From assembly GCA_014871385.1 (NCBI GenBank), contig CM026433.1, positions 6,335,585 to 6,399,584 of the forward strand: 64,000 nt of DNA, read 5' to 3'. The notes beneath the pieces were generated by a model, which did not search any database, was not told the origin of the DNA, and saw only the letters and a program-made list of their open reading frames with translations. This document shows positions 1 to 9,720 of the stretch, in pieces (within the stretch, counting starts at the first letter, position 1; every line of letters begins with the position of its first letter). Source of the stretch: Ceratodon purpureus. Taxonomy: Eukaryota > Streptophyta > Bryopsida > Pseudoditrichales > Ditrichaceae. The position numbers and the translations under genes were made by a program.

Positions 1-3000
1 ACGACGGGTCCTTGCGCTCTAAGGCGGAGGGCGCAGTTAGGGTTAGACGGTAGGAGAGAGACGGTGAGACGGAAGTGTTTCCGTTAGGCGAGAGATTGTG
101 GTGAGGATCGTGCGTGCAGGTGTTACCGGAGTGACGGAGAGGAAGACTTAGCAGAATGGGTAGGAAAGGGAAGGAACCGGCGGCGGAAGGACAGTCGTTC
201 AGGGTACAACGGGTAATGCCGTTGATACCGGCCGGCGAGAAGGAGAAGGAGCTCCTCCGGACCGCCTTAGAGTCTATGAGATGTGAGGTCCTACTGGACA
301 AGGCATGGGGTTGGAAGCTTGCCCTTCCGGCCCAGGAGATCCTCGTCAAGAATCCCGAGAATCGAGGAACCATCCGGGGAGAGCCGGATAAGTGGACGGC
401 ACAACTCTGGAGGGAGACGTATGGTTTCAAGAACTCCGGCGAGGTCTCGACGCCGGAGCCCCGGGACTTCGTACACCGGTATCTCAAGGGGACCGGAGAC
501 CCGAGAGAAGGATGGGGGCTGGATGACATTGCGGATCCGGAGGCCCGGAGAGTCGTAGGGTTTATGAACCCTATTTTCCATCCGGAAAAGCCCAAACGGA
601 TCACCAACAAGTGGGCGTCCGTTTTCATTGGGGCCATGATCGGTGAATTCACGGTGGACTGGGGGGTCATGATGAAGACGATAGTCGACCGACAGGTGGC
701 CAATCTCCGGAAGACCAAGAAGCAGGCCACCTGCCTTCCGTCTTTCCTCATTCACCTCTACCGTACTAAGGGGCTGTTGAGTGCTGAGGAGGTCCGGGAG
801 TACGATGAGCTCTTAAGCTATCAGCAGTTCGCTGAGCCGGAAGAAGTGTCCGACCAGGATGACGATGATGATGTTATCGAGGTCTCCCCCACGCCGGCTA
901 AGAGACCCCGTCCTAGCCCGGAAAAGGGACAGCCATCCGGATCACCTCGGACTCCCGTACCGGCCAAGCGAACCCTGAACACGGAGATCCAACAGCCCAC
1001 CGGACCACCGGAGCACACCGGAGATCCGTACCAGGACCTAGTTAACCTATCGGAGCAGGCAACGATGTATGCCCGGTTCTTACAGTCGACTAGGCAGGCG
1101 GAGGGCCGGTTGGCTAGGGAGGTAATGATCCTTACGGGTTCGGACCGGTTGGAGGATTGCCTGAGTATTCTTCGCAAGCACCGGGACTTGGCCGGTCTCC
1201 AGGAAAAGCATATGGACCGGCTAGCGAAGTACCGGGAGACGAATCGGAAGCTCGAGGAGGAGGTGCGTGATGCCCGGAAGGATTTCACTGACGCCCGTGA
1301 CCGGTCAGTCGAGGCCATCCGGTCGGTCGCCGAGATCAAGGCCACTTTAGCTCTTCCGGTAGATGTGGCCAACCAGTGCGCCGTTTACCAGGCCTTCCTG
1401 ACCCGTCAACCGGATCCGACTATGAAGAATATAATAAAGTTCATGCACGACCGGACGCAGGTGATGAGGGACACTTGGATGATGATGAAGAACCTGGTGG
1501 AAGTCCTCGGTTACGCAGAGGCCGGTCCGTCATCAGGGCCACCGGCAAATCAAGAGGATCCCAGACCACCGTCCCCAACCAGGGAACCGGCACCGGTGCC
1601 ACCTCCAGCCTCTCCGATACGGTCGGCCATCCGGCCAGCCCAACAGGAGGTAGGACACCCGCTGGAGGATCCTATTCCGGATACCTTGAGCAGTCTGCAC
1701 ACTCTACCCAACTTGGATGGAGTCGAGACTGTTAACCCCGGAAACATTCCTTTGGGACCGGACCAGAGACCACCACCGGTAGATTTTATACCGGTACAGG
1801 GATCTCCGGAAACGCTCCAGGTGGATCTCAGCGCAGTTCCGGTGGCGGCACGATCTCCATCCCCGGCAGTTCAAGTAGACCGATCCCGGAAGTCCAGCGA
1901 ACCGTCAGCATCTGCGGCTCCGGAAGAAGACCCCCCGTTGAAGAAACTGAAGCGGGTACAGAAGAAGGAACGGTTGGACGGAACCCGGCACAGTCCCCGG
2001 CTCGATAAGCACAAGGAGTAGGGTTTAGGATAAGGACCGGATAAAATGGCAGCGACTAACGATGGGGCTCCAGTGCACCCGGCTGCCAATCCGGATAGAT
2101 AGCGGCAGTAACTAGGAATAGAAGGCGGCCACCGGTCCGGGATTCCCGGATCCAAGATCCGGAATTTCTGGATCTCGGTGGACCACTTGGTCGCTTTGGG
2201 AACCGATAGGTTTTAGTATTTAAGTTAGACGTTTTTCCAAGGCCGGGGCCTTGTTTTTGTACGCCGTTTTGTTGTTGAAATTGAGAATATACTTTTGGAT
2301 TTGTTGTGTCAACCGGCTGCTGACGGGTCCGTTGCCGTATGGTTTGTTGGTACTATTGTCTTCAGTAGTGTTCCGGAGGAGTGTTGAACAGTAGGATGGT
2401 CTGGAGAGCGCCCAGAGAGGCTGGGGAGGTGTCAAGCGTCGAGTGTTGACGGTTTCCAGTCCCGGAAGGAGTCCGTAGGGAAGGAGAGACGTATTGCAGC
2501 AGGGCTGGTAGTCTCAAGGACACGGAGAGCCGTGTGTACACCGGGATCCGGAAACGGACCGGTCGCTTCCTGTAGATGGGATAAAAGCCGGATATCCTAC
2601 TGCGAACCAATCCGGAAGGGAGATAGTATAGTAGAATACCGTGCAGCCGTAAGGTGATGTCATTGTAGTATGATTTCCGTATCCATAATCGGCACTGAGT
2701 AGTTATCCAGACCGGTCCCTAGCCGTACGGAAGGATTATTACTCCACTTCTCGGGTGGTAGATAGGAACAGTGGGGTGTCCAGCCACTATAAGTCACGGG
2801 ACGGTGGAAAATCCAGCCACTTTAAAGGATAGACGGATCAGTGGGAACCGGCCACTAGTCTAAAAAGCCGGAAAATAGGAACGAGGCAAAAACTACCGGA
2901 TTCGTCCAACCGTCTGTAAGACGGAGTACGGTCGGACACTGGTGGTGATTTCCGTTAAAGTCTAAAAGGAAGAAAACTATAGGTCTTCGTGGGAACGAAC

Positions 3001-3079
3001 ACGGAGTGGTTTACTTTGGAGGGTATTTAGTGTGAATTAAGTGCCTTCCGGAGGAATACTGATACCACGTCGTGCTACA
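1..3079 (+). mobile_element. Ty3/gypsy LTR carrying an ORF, left end outside window (probable solo LTR)
   Basis: This stretch is rich in CCGGA-type words like the LTR at 41707-45189, and both hold a homologous large ORF followed by about 1 kb of non-coding DNA. The last 45 bases can be lined up with the end of the other LTR: both keep a TTA..GC..TCCGGA block, then 28 bases, then a terminal ACA. After 3079 the sequence changes to that of the methyltransferase gene, with no primer site, gag or pol. I therefore infer a solo LTR whose first roughly 200 bases lie before the window. The 5-bp target duplication cannot be checked here. The right border could be off by a few bases. Confidence 0.6.
156..2021 (+). 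CDS. LTR-embedded retroelement ORF, 621 aa, accessory protein of unknown function
   Basis: This is an uninterrupted ORF homologous to the protein at 42060-44255. Shared features in order are an RCE-LL-W block near residue 45, an IRG-P-W-A--W-E-YGF block near 90, a P---P-KP---T block near 140, a V-W--MM/LM segment near 170, an LIHLY/LFHLY block near 205, an acidic linker, a coiled coil (about 300-400), a Pro-rich region and a basic tail. The central pattern resembles the domain of unknown function in extra ORFs of plant Ty3 elements (putative plant transposon protein type). That match is from memory and unchecked. It has no protease, polymerase or zinc knuckle. A nuclear or structural role is only a guess from the basic C-terminus and coiled coil. 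Confidence 0.7.
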   Translation: MGRKGKEPAAEGQSFRVQRVMPLIPAGEKEKELLRTALESMRCEVLLDKAWGWKLALPAQEILVKNPENRGTIRGEPDKWTAQLWRETYGFKNSGEVSTPEPRDFVHRYLKGTGDPREGWGLDDIADPEARRVVGFMNPIFHPEKPKRITNKWASVFIGAMIGEFTVDWGVMMKTIVDRQVANLRKTKKQATCLPSFLIHLYRTKGLLSAEEVREYDELLSYQQFAEPEEVSDQDDDDDVIEVSPTPAKRPRPSPEKGQPSGSPRTPVPAKRTLNTEIQQPTGPPEHTGDPYQDLVNLSEQATMYARFLQSTRQAEGRLAREVMILTGSDRLEDCLSILRKHRDLAGLQEKHMDRLAKYRETNRKLEEEVRDARKDFTDARDRSVEAIRSVAEIKATLALPVDVANQCAVYQAFLTRQPDPTMKNIIKFMHDRTQVMRDTWMMMKNLVEVLGYAEAGPSSGPPANQEDPRPPSPTREPAPVPPPASPIRSAIRPAQQEVGHPLEDPIPDTLSSLHTLPNLDGVETVNPGNIPLGPDQRPPPVDFIPVQGSPETLQVDLSAVPVAARSPSPAVQVDRSRKSSEPSASAAPEEDPPLKKLKRVQKKERLDGTRHSPRLDKHKE

Positions 3080-3127
3080 ATAGCCGATGGCGTCCTCTTT
3101 AGTTATTTGTGTCTCACTCTTAAGTTG

Positions 3128-5304
3128 ATGGTTTTGTATCAGTTGGAAGACGAAGTCGAGAAAGAGTGCCTCAACTGGTTGGCAACCAGTTCCGATGCAG
3201 AGGAAGACATTAACTCCAAGCGCACTTCTATGGCCGAGTACATCGAGAAGTGGCGTGTGCTTCTATGGGAGAAGGCATACTTGTCGTTCTTCACTGGAGC
3301 TAATGTGTATTCCAAGTCGCAACCATTCAATACCCAACCAGGGACCGACATGGCTTGGAAGCGATGTCTGTATCGGTACTTTAAGCGGGAGCTCATCCCA
3401 GCTGGTGTAGTAAAGAGTATACCACCTCCGTGGTTCAGCTGGACGGAGACATCGAATTCCGAGTTCATCTTCACAACCAACCAGCGAAAGATGTTCAATT
3501 TGAACCATCTGATTGAGTGCTGCTGGTATATCGAGTGCGCGAAGTCATTTGTAACTGCTGAGGAGAAGGCTATAAGGGAGATGTTTACCAAGAGGAAAGA
3601 TGGGGACGACGACACCCATGATATTTCAGATGAAGCACTTCTTGCTCAGGATGCAGAGCCAGAACAGGATACACAAGTCGTTTCGACATCCACTGGTGCC
3701 GGGGATGCGAACACAAAGAAACGGAAGAGGGGAGCGAAGTCGGCATCGAAGGAGTCCTACCAGGAACCAGTGAAGAAGAAGAGCAGGGGGAAGAAGTCGG
3801 ACCCAGCGACTGTTGAGCCGAATGGTGCGGAGAATGGGACATTCTCTCCAAGGATTGGACATGCTGAGAAGCCAGACGTCAGCGCACCTCAAGCAAGATG
3901 CCCTGTTCATGAGTTGATTCTAAATGAATCAATAACTGAGTGGCAGAAGGCAAATCCTAGAATGAGGTTGAAAAGCATGCCAAAGGCTTTCAACGATATG
4001 GTCCAGTGGATTCGGAGCGTCACCCCGCAACGGGTCCGGATGAAGGACGGGAAGAGTGTTCGGGGGGGTGGATTGGCAGATCTCATTATCATTGATATTC
4101 CGGAGGGTCTACCGGTCCCTGGTATATCCGATGAGGACGAGATTCTAGATTGGAACAGCAGAGGCGACAATTACCTTGCAGCCGTCTTTGGCTTTGTTAA
4201 ACTCGTTCTCCAAGACCAGGGGTGTGTGATGATTATCCATCCGGATGACAATGGCGAAATTGAGGACGAGATTCGTGATTTTCATCAAGTGGTTGAATTG
4301 AAGTCTGAGAGGTCGTGGACAGGCATCAATAGATTGCTTCTTCGCTCCGCAAAAATAAGCGGCATGACAACATGCTTCTTTAAGGTGCAACTTCTTACAT
4401 TATCCTCGAATAACAGCTTTGACTTCAGACCGACACCCGAGGATTACAAGAAAAAGAGCATCGACATCGTTGACCGTGATGTCATCCTAAATTGGGTTAC
4501 GCTGGAGCAACAGACGATGCGCAAGGAGGTGCCATGGCGAAGAGCGAGGGAGAAAGACGTGCCGTTCATCGAGAGCTTAATCAGAGCCACCACCGACCCT
4601 GGTGATGTCGTCGTCGATATCGGCGCCGGAACGGGTAAATCTCGTCGTTTTTGCACATGCAAGGTAACTTTGAACAAGGCCTTTTTTTTGAAGTTTGAAA
4701 CTACTAAAATCTAACAAAGAGGCACTCAATTGTATCAGGTGCATCAATCAAAGCATGCCGGCAGTCAGGACGGAACATAGTTGCGCTTGAGGATGATCCC
4801 GAGCTGTATACAGAAGTCCTTAAGAAGTTGGCTCTGCCGCCACTGCCTCTTCCGAAGGCGGATTCATCTCATGTACCGATCAAGCCGATGATCGAAAAAG
4901 AAGTGCTGGCCACCCCTAAGCCGGTGAACAAATTCATTGCCATGATGACTGAGGAAAGCGACGACGAGTAAGTGAGTATTTCAATGAACATTTTCTAAAT
5001 GTGACATTTTGAAATGACAAGGTTTTTTGTTAAATATGAATCTGTTTTTTGATACGGTTGTGGTTGCAGACCGCTAAGTCCACGTTCCGGGGGGATAATT
5101 AACGAGTGCATCAAGAAGATTGCACTATCACCTGACATGCTACGGCTTCCAGAGTATGCCGAGCTGGGGGCTCAATTTCAATCAAATTTGGAGTCTCCCA
5201 CAATTAAGAATTTTACTCGTAGAAAATACGATGGTCGAGTACTAAACTTTGTGGACATTGAAGCCGAAGTTGTTACTCATAGAATTTTAGTTGATCCGGA
5301 GTGA
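3128..5304 (+). CDS. DNA N4/N6 amino-methyltransferase-like protein, three exons
   Basis: Exons are 3128-4634, 4739-4967 and 5070-5304. The introns have GT/AG borders (GG|GTAAAT, TATCAG|GT, GA|GTAAGT, TTGCAG|A) and the phases join exactly to give about 656 aa. An N-terminal region without recognised domain is followed by a Lys/Arg-rich stretch (KKRKRG, KKKSRGKK; likely nuclear). The C-terminal half has the layout of beta-class amino-methyltransferases. A motif-IV-like strand ends in IIDIPEG (4087-4107), and the SAM-binding motif VVVDIGAGTG follows, with its glycine split by intron 1, then a GRNIVALEDDPELY strand. The usual DPPY/SPPY catalytic motif is replaced by DIPE, so activity is uncertain. 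ATG 3128 is the nearest start after the LTR. An AG acceptor at 3141-3142 means a first exon could lie upstream, with the LTR sitting in an intron. Confidence 0.65.
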
Positions 5305-6392
5305 TCGCAGTTTAACACGTCAATGAATTTTGATAATCTGTTTCTACTATCTCTTGCATTTTCAACCAATTGTAATAGGTCGATTCTACGCCCATAACCG
5401 CAAGTCGATATCCTATTGCCGGGCCACACCTACCATCGACCCCGGTGGTTTTCTCGGTGCTCAAAAATCCTGTGTCGGATCCGTCAGTTGCTTTCGGCTT
5501 TGTTGAAGAACCGCCGGGGTCGATCACCCGCTTCATTGCTTGCCCTATTTAGTGCTTGGTTTGGCACATGGTTTTTCCTGCGCGATTCGGCACATGCTTG
5601 CGATTGATCTTACAATATTTTGCTGCTCATCCGATCAATCTCTCATTCTTTTTTCCGTTTCACTTTTATATATTTTCTTCTTTTAATATCAAAGGTAGCC
5701 ATTCATAAACAAAATCCATTGGATTATAAATTTCAAATCTATTAAATTCATTAATTGAACCTTCTAATCATTCAATCAATGATGCTTAATATTTTCGATT
5801 CAACCTTGCCATCCTTCTAATATGCATTTTTCTTCTATTCAATAATCCGTGCATTCATTCTTCTTCTATTTTTATCAGTCCTTTTTGGATATTTTCTTGA
5901 CTCACCTTTATCATTCTTTCTTACATTCATTCTCTTAATTGCTAAAACGCCAAATGAATTTATCTCTCATCCTTTTAATGTCCTTTCATCTTTATACCAT
6001 TTAAATCGTTCATTTTTTGATGCCTATAATATATGATTCATGTTATAATGTTTCAAGTCTTGTATCATGTTTCAAGTCTTGGAATTAGATGCTTTATGTT
6101 TGCTTTAATCCGTCTTTTATTCAAATTTTCTTCGATGCAAGGACAAACTTAACTAATTTAATAAACAGGGTGCACCGTAGTGCAAATTTACCCGTATAAC
6201 TCAAATGCAAGAATCTGATAACTCAGAGAATGGATATCATATAAAAAGATGAAGTTCCATTGTACGCATGTTTTCTTGTACTTCATTCCAAACTCTATGT
6301 ACTTCATTCCAAACAACAGAGGACTTATTGTACATCGCCTTCAATGTGCTGAACACATTGTGCTAATACAAAAGCTGAAAATAACCAATACA
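5305..6392. other. AT-rich gene-free stretch
   Basis: Only short ORFs without codon bias are present, and 5640-6240 is strongly T-rich on this strand. Near 5469 there is a TGTCGGATCCG word that recurs at three other places in the window. The 3' UTR of the methyltransferase gene presumably begins here. I see no RNA gene or element borders. Confidence 0.5.
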
Positions 6393-6875
6393 TTACAACA
6401 ACTGCACTACCCAAGCACCGAGACTAATGTCAAAATACTCCTTCTGAATGGCCTCTAATTCACGACACTTACATACTTCTTCATCAGGGATGAGCCTGAG
6501 CCCAGTAACAACCTCAAATATATCTCGTGGGGGAACACAACCAGGCAAAATTAGAATCTCGAAGACCTCCTCCATCATAGTCATATACTCATGTGGGCCA
6601 TTGGAGATGTCTACAGTCTTCGTAAGATCTGCCATTGCCATTCGAAGCTCGGTGCGCTCGTTCTCCACAAGAATTGACTCAAGTCTTCGGACCTCCTGGT
6701 CAACCCTTAGTTCCTCACAATCGCAGGCATATTTTCGGGAGGGATTTAGAACCGACCCATCTGCTGAGAAATCTATTGAAGCTAGGTACAAAGAGGCTTT
6801 GGCAATCTGGCGCTTAAATCTTCAAATAAGTTCAACCCGACGAAGCTCTGATTGTCGTGACATGGCCATCGACAT
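6393..6875 (-). pseudogene. Hypothetical 160-codon gene interrupted by one in-frame TGA
   Basis: Reading from ATG at 6875, a single frame stays open to the stop at 6393 apart from TGA at 6824-6822 (codon 18). The flanking peptides, MSMAMSRQSELRRVELI before and RFKRQIAKASLYLAS after, read as one basic helical segment, so a CGA-to-TGA change is a simple explanation. The rest is acidic and probably helical, with the segment VDQEVRRLESILVENERTEL and a Cys pair CDC/CKC. No family recognised. It could instead be a working gene starting downstream, or a gene with an unrecognised small intron at the stop. Confidence 0.4.
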
Positions 6876-7019
6876 CCTAATATAGACTTCTCGGCAATTC
6901 CAAACTTTTCAATAACTGACCCCTAATCCCAGCATAATACCCGAAAGCATTGACGCTTTAAAACACCATCAATCACGATGCTCGCCCTAGCTATTACCTC
7001 TAACTTCACCCTTACTGTC

Positions 7020-7325
7020 GGCCATGACCCTGATCCTCAACCTTTTCCTCACCCTCACCCTCACACTCACCATCACTCTCACACAATCCCTCACACTCAA
7101 ACTCTCCCTCACCCTCACACTCACCATCACTCTCACACAATCCCTCACACTCAAACTCTCCCTCACCCTCACACTCACCATCACTCTCACACAATCCCTC
7201 ACACTCAAACTCTCCCTCACCCTCACCCTCACCCTCACCTTCCCCCCCAAACTCTCCCTCACCCTCACCCTCACACTCTCCCTCACACTCACCCTCACAC
7301 TCTCGCTCACCCTCACTCTCACCAC
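7020..7325. repeat. CCCTCA-type simple repeat with a 54-bp higher-order unit
   Basis: The top strand is made almost only of CCCTCA and CTCACA words. The segment starting CATCACTCTC recurs at 7071, 7125 and 7179, an exact 54-bp spacing, so three tandem copies of a longer unit lie inside the simple repeat. All frames are open here because of composition. I do not treat the His/Pro- and Glu/Gly-rich ORFs as genes. Confidence 0.85.
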
Positions 7326-7530
7326 ACCACAAGTATCAACCTCGGTGGCCTTGGCCAATTGCAAAAACCACCTGTCGGGTTTTAGAGGTTGGTTCTCCCA
7401 ATGGCCAACACCGCCAGGGTCTTGTTCAACAAGTTAAAGCAAACGCTGCCATGGTCTGACCAAAGTGACGCCGCCGCCGCAAAGCCGCATGCTCTGACCT
7501 AAGTGCCGCCGCCGCCGCAATATCCGACGC

Positions 7531-8658
7531 CACGTGGTATCATCTGACCTATCCACCGGCGCCGCCATTTCTGGCCGACATTGCGCTATTTAAACCAATC
7601 CTATTTGCATTGTTTCTCCATCTTTTCTTCGAACTCTTCAAGTGCGTTCCAAACTCCACATATCCTTCCATTTTTCTCTTAGTTTCGGTTTTTGGGTTTC
7701 GGTTCTAAGCTTTTTGTTTTTTGGATTTTGGCGGGTTGTTTGTTCCCTTGCTTTGGTTTAGTTAATGTTTGTTTCATGTTTCCACGTGATGTTGGTTTAT
7801 CTGGGCTATTTTGTTTTCGTTGGCTTGCGGCTACGGACTCTTCCGAAGAGTCGTCAGTGGGCTTGGGTTTGGGGAGATGGGCGGATTGTATGCTCCGTTG
7901 CTCTTACCTTTGTACGCTTATAATACGGACCCAATTGATTCAGGATTACTAAATGTTTGTTTCATGTTTCCACGTGAATGTTGGTTTATCTGGGCTGTTT
8001 TGTTCTCGTTGGCTGGCGGCTACGGACTCTTCCAAAGAGTAGTCAGTGGGCTTGGGTTTTGGGAGTTGGGCGGACTATTGCTCCGTTGCTCTTACCTTTG
8101 TACACTTATAATGCGGACCCAATTGATTCGGGGTTACTAATGTTTGTTTCATGTTTCTACGGGAGTGTTGGTTAATCTGAGCTGTCTTGTTCTCGTTGGC
8201 TGGCGGCTTCGGACGCTTCCGAAGAGTCGACAATGGGCTTGGTTTTAAGGAGTTGGACGGGTTGTTTGCCCCAGTGCCCATGCCTTGGAATACTGATGAT
8301 GCGATTCATGTTCTTGTGCGTGTTGGTTTCTCTGCGCTAGTTAGTTCTCGGTGGCTGGCTGCTTGGGACTCTTCAGAGTCGTCCATCCGCAATAAGTGGC
8401 CACCCGGTAGCAAGCGAAGGAATAGCCACCTAGTTTATCCGGCCATTAGTCATATGCTCATCTCTATAAATATACCATGCATTTGTCAGTATAAACCTTG
8501 CTACTCTGATAACTGTCGTAATTCTAAAGCTAAATACATGCACAAACTCCAGACATGGCTTGCTAGGAAGGGCCCCATTTTCTTAGATAAATGGCCCATG
8601 CGGTTTTGTTTGACATTGCGGTGCATCATATTAACTTTATTTTATCTCCTGTGAGCAG
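7531..8658 (+). promoter_or_regulatory. Promoter and 5'-UTR intron of the acidic protein gene
   Basis: Upstream of ATG 8659 lie several GCCGCC clusters (7470-7520), a G-box CACGTGG (7531-7537) and a TATA-like CTATTTAAAC (7586-7595). AG at 8657-8658 directly precedes the ATG after a pyrimidine-rich tract, and a GT at 7642 is a possible donor, which would give an intron of about 1 kb in the 5' UTR. The paralogue at 36893 has the same plan: GCCGCC clusters, TATA box, and AG directly before ATG. This makes the intron credible, although the donor is a guess. Confidence 0.5.
7766..8340 (+). repeat. Tandem repeat, about 188 bp, three copies plus a partial copy
   Basis: TGTTTGTTTCATGTTTC begins copies at 7766, 7954 and 8141, giving periods of 188 and 187 bp. 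Each copy continues with TTGGTTTATCTGGGCT-like text, a GGCGGCTACGGACTCTTCC-like segment and a GTACGCTTATAAT-like end. A diverged partial copy follows to about 8370. The array lies inside the presumed 5'-UTR intron of the gene at 8659, where it could change transcript structure or expression. Confidence 0.85.
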
Positions 8659-9117
8659 ATGGCGAATCTTCCATCAAGAGTTCCGATGGTTTGCACCGAT
8701 TGCGTTGGGCTCGGACCGTGCACCTGTGCCAGACCCCCGAGCACCCGAGTTCCTGATTCTCGAACTCCAGAGGGTGTCAATCCATTGCCCCAGAACGAAG
8801 CTCTGCATGAGGCAACTCCAACCCAGCCCAAGGAGACGATGCGGTTAATGTGTGTGGAAGGTCATGGCCGCTCCATTTGCTTCGAAGTAAAGAGTTCCGA
8901 TGATGGCATCCCCGAGTGGGTGCAGAAGTGGATGGATGCGGTTGCTGCAGGCGGCGACGGAAATGAGTACTGCCCGGAGGATGACGGGTATGTTCCAGAA
9001 GGCGAAGACTCTGATTTCCTGGAGTACGCTGCAGAGGAGGATACCAAAGCGACGATTGATGGTCCGGAGTCCTATGTCATCGTTCTTAGCGACGATGACA
9101 GTGACTCGGATGACTAG
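8659..9117 (+). CDS. Small acidic protein with C-terminal SUMO-interaction-like motif (copy A)
   Basis: The protein has 152 aa and a paralogue at 36893-37333. Shared parts are an N-terminal Cys cluster (CTDCVGLGPCTC here, CKSCLVGGACSC there), the core MCV-GHGRS--FEV, the segment P-WVQ-WM, a Cys-Pro acidic stretch, and a C-terminus of hydrophobic residues followed by acidic ones and serines (VIVLSDDDSDSDD). That last motif has the form of a SUMO-interacting motif: four aliphatic positions, then acidic and phosphorylatable residues. The Cys cluster may bind a metal. No family name recognised. The start is chosen because an intron acceptor lies directly before the ATG in both copies. Confidence 0.7.
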   Translation: MANLPSRVPMVCTDCVGLGPCTCARPPSTRVPDSRTPEGVNPLPQNEALHEATPTQPKETMRLMCVEGHGRSICFEVKSSDDGIPEWVQKWMDAVAAGGDGNEYCPEDDGYVPEGEDSDFLEYAAEEDTKATIDGPESYVIVLSDDDSDSDD

Positions 9118-9434
9118 ATGTATTTCCTTAGATCTACGTGAAATTTCGGCATAGTATATTTTCTTCCTTGTGTACATTTCTTGTACCGCTACTGACGCTT
9201 ATATTAGCATTCCATTTTGTAAATTTTTGTAATTTTATTTAAGTACATATATCGGCTAAAAAAAATATTATTTGCTTGCCCTATCCATTTCATAATAATT
9301 CTGTCCATTTTCCGTTTCATTTTATTCCTCAGATTTCATTAGTATAGTCGCATACATTTAAATTATAAGTTTTTAAATATGAGCATTAACTGCAAGTGTT
9401 CGGGAAGTGTGCGGGATAAGTACTGGTAATCTCT

Positions 9435-9614
9435 GAATTAAATAACTGCTATTTAAACCGTTCTCTATATTCAAAGGGTATAATTGTTACTGAAATGGCA
9501 TCCAGAGTGATATGAAGAAGGAAGTTGAATTAAATAACTATTATGCTAAACCGTTCTCTATATTCAAAGGGTATATCTCTTACTGATAAGGCATCATGAG
9601 TGATATGGAAGGAT
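9435..9614 (+). repeat. Tandem duplication, about 93 bp, upstream of the SPH-like gene
   Basis: GAATTAAATAACT begins two copies at 9435 and 9528. Both contain AAACCGTTCTCTATATTCAA and end in GTGATATG(G)AAG. They lie 110-290 bp before ATG 9721, in the expected promoter zone. Confidence 0.8.
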
Positions 9615-9720
9615 GGAATTAATGCACAACTCTTTTTGTCAACATTTGAAACAAAAAAATTCTGTCCTCGTAATTTTGAATTTCCTAATCTTCAATTAGA
9701 TCTCACATTTACTTAATAGC

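Noticed and set aside
5312..5607. Short ORFs on both strands after the methyltransferase gene
   Set aside because: No codon bias, no homologous copy in the window and no splice signals linking them to a gene.
6978..7437. Long ORFs on both strands in the CCCTCA repeat
   Set aside because: The repeat lacks stop codons in most frames. The predicted His/Pro- or Glu/Gly-rich peptides follow the repeat period.
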